7,809 bases of DNA from an uncultured Treponema sp. (GTDB lineage Bacteria > Spirochaetota > Spirochaetia > Treponematales > Treponemataceae), in contig CAJOPO010000378.1 of the NCBI GenBank assembly GCA_905236315.1, forward strand, positions 1 through 7,809. The letters run 5' to 3'. Below, piece by piece: positions 6,532-7,809 of the stretch (positions are counted from its first letter, which is position 1; the number at the start of each line of letters is the position of its first letter). A model generated the notes under the pieces. It saw nothing but the letters and a program-made list of their open reading frames with translations. It made no database searches and was not told where the DNA came from. A program made the translations under genes and the position numbers.

Positions 6532-7722
6532 ATGAAGCATAGAATTATTAGCTTTGTATTGGCATTATTTGCCTTATTTTTCCTCTGTTCCTGCATGGAC
6601 GGTTTAGATAATGACCTGGAAAGCGATGTTTGTGCAAAGTATACTTTTTATTCAGGTAATCCTAATGATAGTGATAGTTACTATTCTACAAATCCTGCTT
6701 CAGCCACTGCTAAGTATTTAATAGGTTCAAGTATATCGCGTAGTGAGTTACCCACTGCCTCTAATGGACTTACAAGTTTTAATTCTTCTAGTGTAGATAA
6801 TAGCGTAAAATATTGGCATTATGGCTATGAAGTTACTGGTTGGTGCTTTTATAGAAACTCAAATACTGGTAGCACTGATGTGCCTTCTAATGTAATTGTT
6901 AATGATGATATAGTAGAAAGCCTTACAATTACTCCTCAGCCACTTGAATTCTATGCAGAAGATTGGGAAGCTATAACTTATTACGTTTACTTTGACGCTA
7001 ATGGTGGCTCTGGTTCCACTACATTAACATGTACTTATGATAAAACGTATACTATACCTTCTCTTTCTGTTAGTCGCTCAGGTTATATTTTTAAAGGTTG
7101 GGGCACTTCAAGCGATAGCTCTGAAGTAAGCTATGTTGAAGGTAATTCTTTTGCAAATCTTACAGGAGAGACGGGGGAAACTGTAACGTTCTATGCTATT
7201 TGGCTACCAGAAACTGTTACAATTTCATTTGATGCTAACGGTGGGTCTGGCACTATGTCTTCTGTAACGCTTACTTATCCTAATAGTGCAGGCACAGCAT
7301 TAACTAATACATTTACAAAAACTTACTATAATTTCGCAGGTTGGAATACTGCATCTGATGGAAGTGGCACTCTCTATGCTGATGGGTATGTATTTGATGC
7401 TTCAACTTGGCCAACGGCTGACCTTACTTTATATGCACAATGGGGATGGAAGATATCTGATATAGATACTTCTGGAACTGTTAGTATAAACTACTATACT
7501 TCAGGTGATAATCTTGTTTTAGATGTAACTTCATCAAATGTTACATATTCAAGTTATTCATGGCTTCTTGATGAAGTGTCTAAGAGCACTACTAGTACAT
7601 TAACGATTCCTTTTAGCGATCTTAGCACTAGTAGCACAAGTAATCATTTGGTAATCTTTAAAGGAATTGATACAACGGGAAAAATCTATGTAGCCTATTT
7701 TACATTCTCGTATGGTAATTAA
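6532..7722 (+). CDS. Lipoprotein with InlB B-type (Listeria-Bacteroides) repeats
   Basis: A predicted lipoprotein, likely anchored in an outer or inner membrane leaflet, with a binding or structural role typical of this repeat class. The 396-residue product has a basic N-terminus, a hydrophobic stretch (5-18) and a lipobox ending LCSC, so Cys21 should be lipidated. Two clear beta-grasp repeats follow: 149-224 (YVYFDANGGSGS, then GYIFKGW, ending VTFYAIW) and 228-304 (ISFDANGGSGT, then YNFAGWNT, ending LTLYAQW). Residues 35-145 look like a degenerate first copy (AKYTFYSG, GYEVTGWCFYRN, LEFYAEDW). The last 90 residues (306-396) are Ser/Thr-rich with YSSYSWLLD and a closing YFTFSY strand, resembling an Ig-like C-terminal domain I associate with Treponema lipoproteins (from memory). 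It sits 11 bases after the barrel gene and ends in the probable terminator. Repeat class and lipoprotein status are firm; the ligand is unknown. Confidence 0.9.
   Translation: MKHRIISFVLALFALFFLCSCMDGLDNDLESDVCAKYTFYSGNPNDSDSYYSTNPASATAKYLIGSSISRSELPTASNGLTSFNSSSVDNSVKYWHYGYEVTGWCFYRNSNTGSTDVPSNVIVNDDIVESLTITPQPLEFYAEDWEAITYYVYFDANGGSGSTTLTCTYDKTYTIPSLSVSRSGYIFKGWGTSSDSSEVSYVEGNSFANLTGETGETVTFYAIWLPETVTISFDANGGSGTMSSVTLTYPNSAGTALTNTFTKTYYNFAGWNTASDGSGTLYADGYVFDASTWPTADLTLYAQWGWKISDIDTSGTVSINYYTSGDNLVLDVTSSNVTYSSYSWLLDEVSKSTTSTLTIPFSDLSTSSTSNHLVIFKGIDTTGKIYVAYFTFSYGN
6976..7443 (+). repeat. Two InlB B-type (Flg_new) protein repeats
   Basis: Units of about 76 residues lie at 6976-7203 and 7213-7443. 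Each has the hallmark FDANGGSG near its start, a Gly-Trp in the middle (FKGW, FAGW) and an aromatic-Ala-x-Trp end (FYAIW, LYAQW). The DNA of the FDANGGSG segments is similar but not identical, with mostly third-position changes. Confidence 0.88.
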
Positions 7723-7772
7723 TAAGGTTGTATGGAAAGAAAACGCATAACCTTATTAATTATTCTCTTTTG
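7716..7772 (+). terminator. Probable intrinsic terminator overlapping the final stop codon
   Basis: A perfect 14-bp inverted repeat pairs 7716-7729 with 7749-7762. The stem can be extended by three pairs (ATG 7732-7734 with CAT 7746-7748) after a two-base bulge, leaving a loop of about 11 bases. The TAA stop at 7720-7722 lies in the left arm. The stem is AT-rich and is followed by a T-rich but interrupted stretch (7763-7771), so termination could be moderate. The region before the stem is A-rich enough on the other strand for it to act in both directions. Confidence 0.65.
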
Positions 7773-7809
7773 GTAGAGTTATGAAATGTATGCTGAAATA
7801 AAGTATTTA
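7773..7809. other. Unassigned sequence after the operon
   Basis: There are thirty-seven bases after the terminator. An ATG at 7781 opens a frame of only six codons before TAA and has no convincing ribosome site. No promoter or gene can be supported here. Confidence 0.6.

Noticed and set aside
7781..7801. Small open frame starting at ATG 7781
   Set aside because: It is only six codons long with no convincing ribosome binding site.

Overview
The window looks like part of a spirochete chromosome, most likely a low-GC Treponema-type host-associated species. This is inferred from gene content: a HAMP-linked class III adenylate cyclase, a FecR/fibronectin-III-like periplasmic protein, a small outer-membrane barrel protein, and a lipoprotein with Listeria-Bacteroides (InlB B-type) repeats. 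The AT-rich codon use and the spirochete-style lipobox fit as well. No marker gene (rRNA, tRNA, housekeeping enzyme) is present to fix the species. There is no sign of mobile elements, CRISPR, RNA genes or phage.

Layout: all four genes are on the + strand and almost gap-free, which suggests one transcription unit whose promoter lies upstream of the window. (1) Positions 3-2432 hold the 3' part of a transmembrane adenylate cyclase. The frame is open from the first bases, so the true start is outside the window. (2) Positions 2395-5199 encode a membrane-anchored FecR-domain protein followed by seven Trp-marked beta-sandwich (Fn3-like) repeats. It overlaps gene 1 by 38 bases. (3) Positions 5189-6520 encode a secreted protein with one more Fn3-like unit, a second beta domain, a charged linker and a C-terminal outer-membrane beta-barrel. 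It overlaps gene 2 by 11 bases. (4) Positions 6532-7722 encode a lipoprotein with one degenerate and two clear InlB-type repeats plus a C-terminal beta domain. It follows an 11-base gap with a strong Shine-Dalgarno. A 14-bp inverted repeat then overlaps the last stop codon and is followed by a T-rich stretch, a likely terminator. The final ~37 bases contain nothing I can name.

How they may work together (inference): the cyclase has a periplasmic dCache-like sensor and makes cAMP inside the cell. The next three products all act outside the cytoplasm, in the periplasm, outer membrane and lipoprotein layer. Tight coupling of a sensor cyclase to a FecR/Fn3 scaffold and a barrel protein that carries the same kind of Fn3 unit is the most interesting feature. 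It could be an envelope-status-to-cAMP module, but nothing in the sequence proves a physical interaction.
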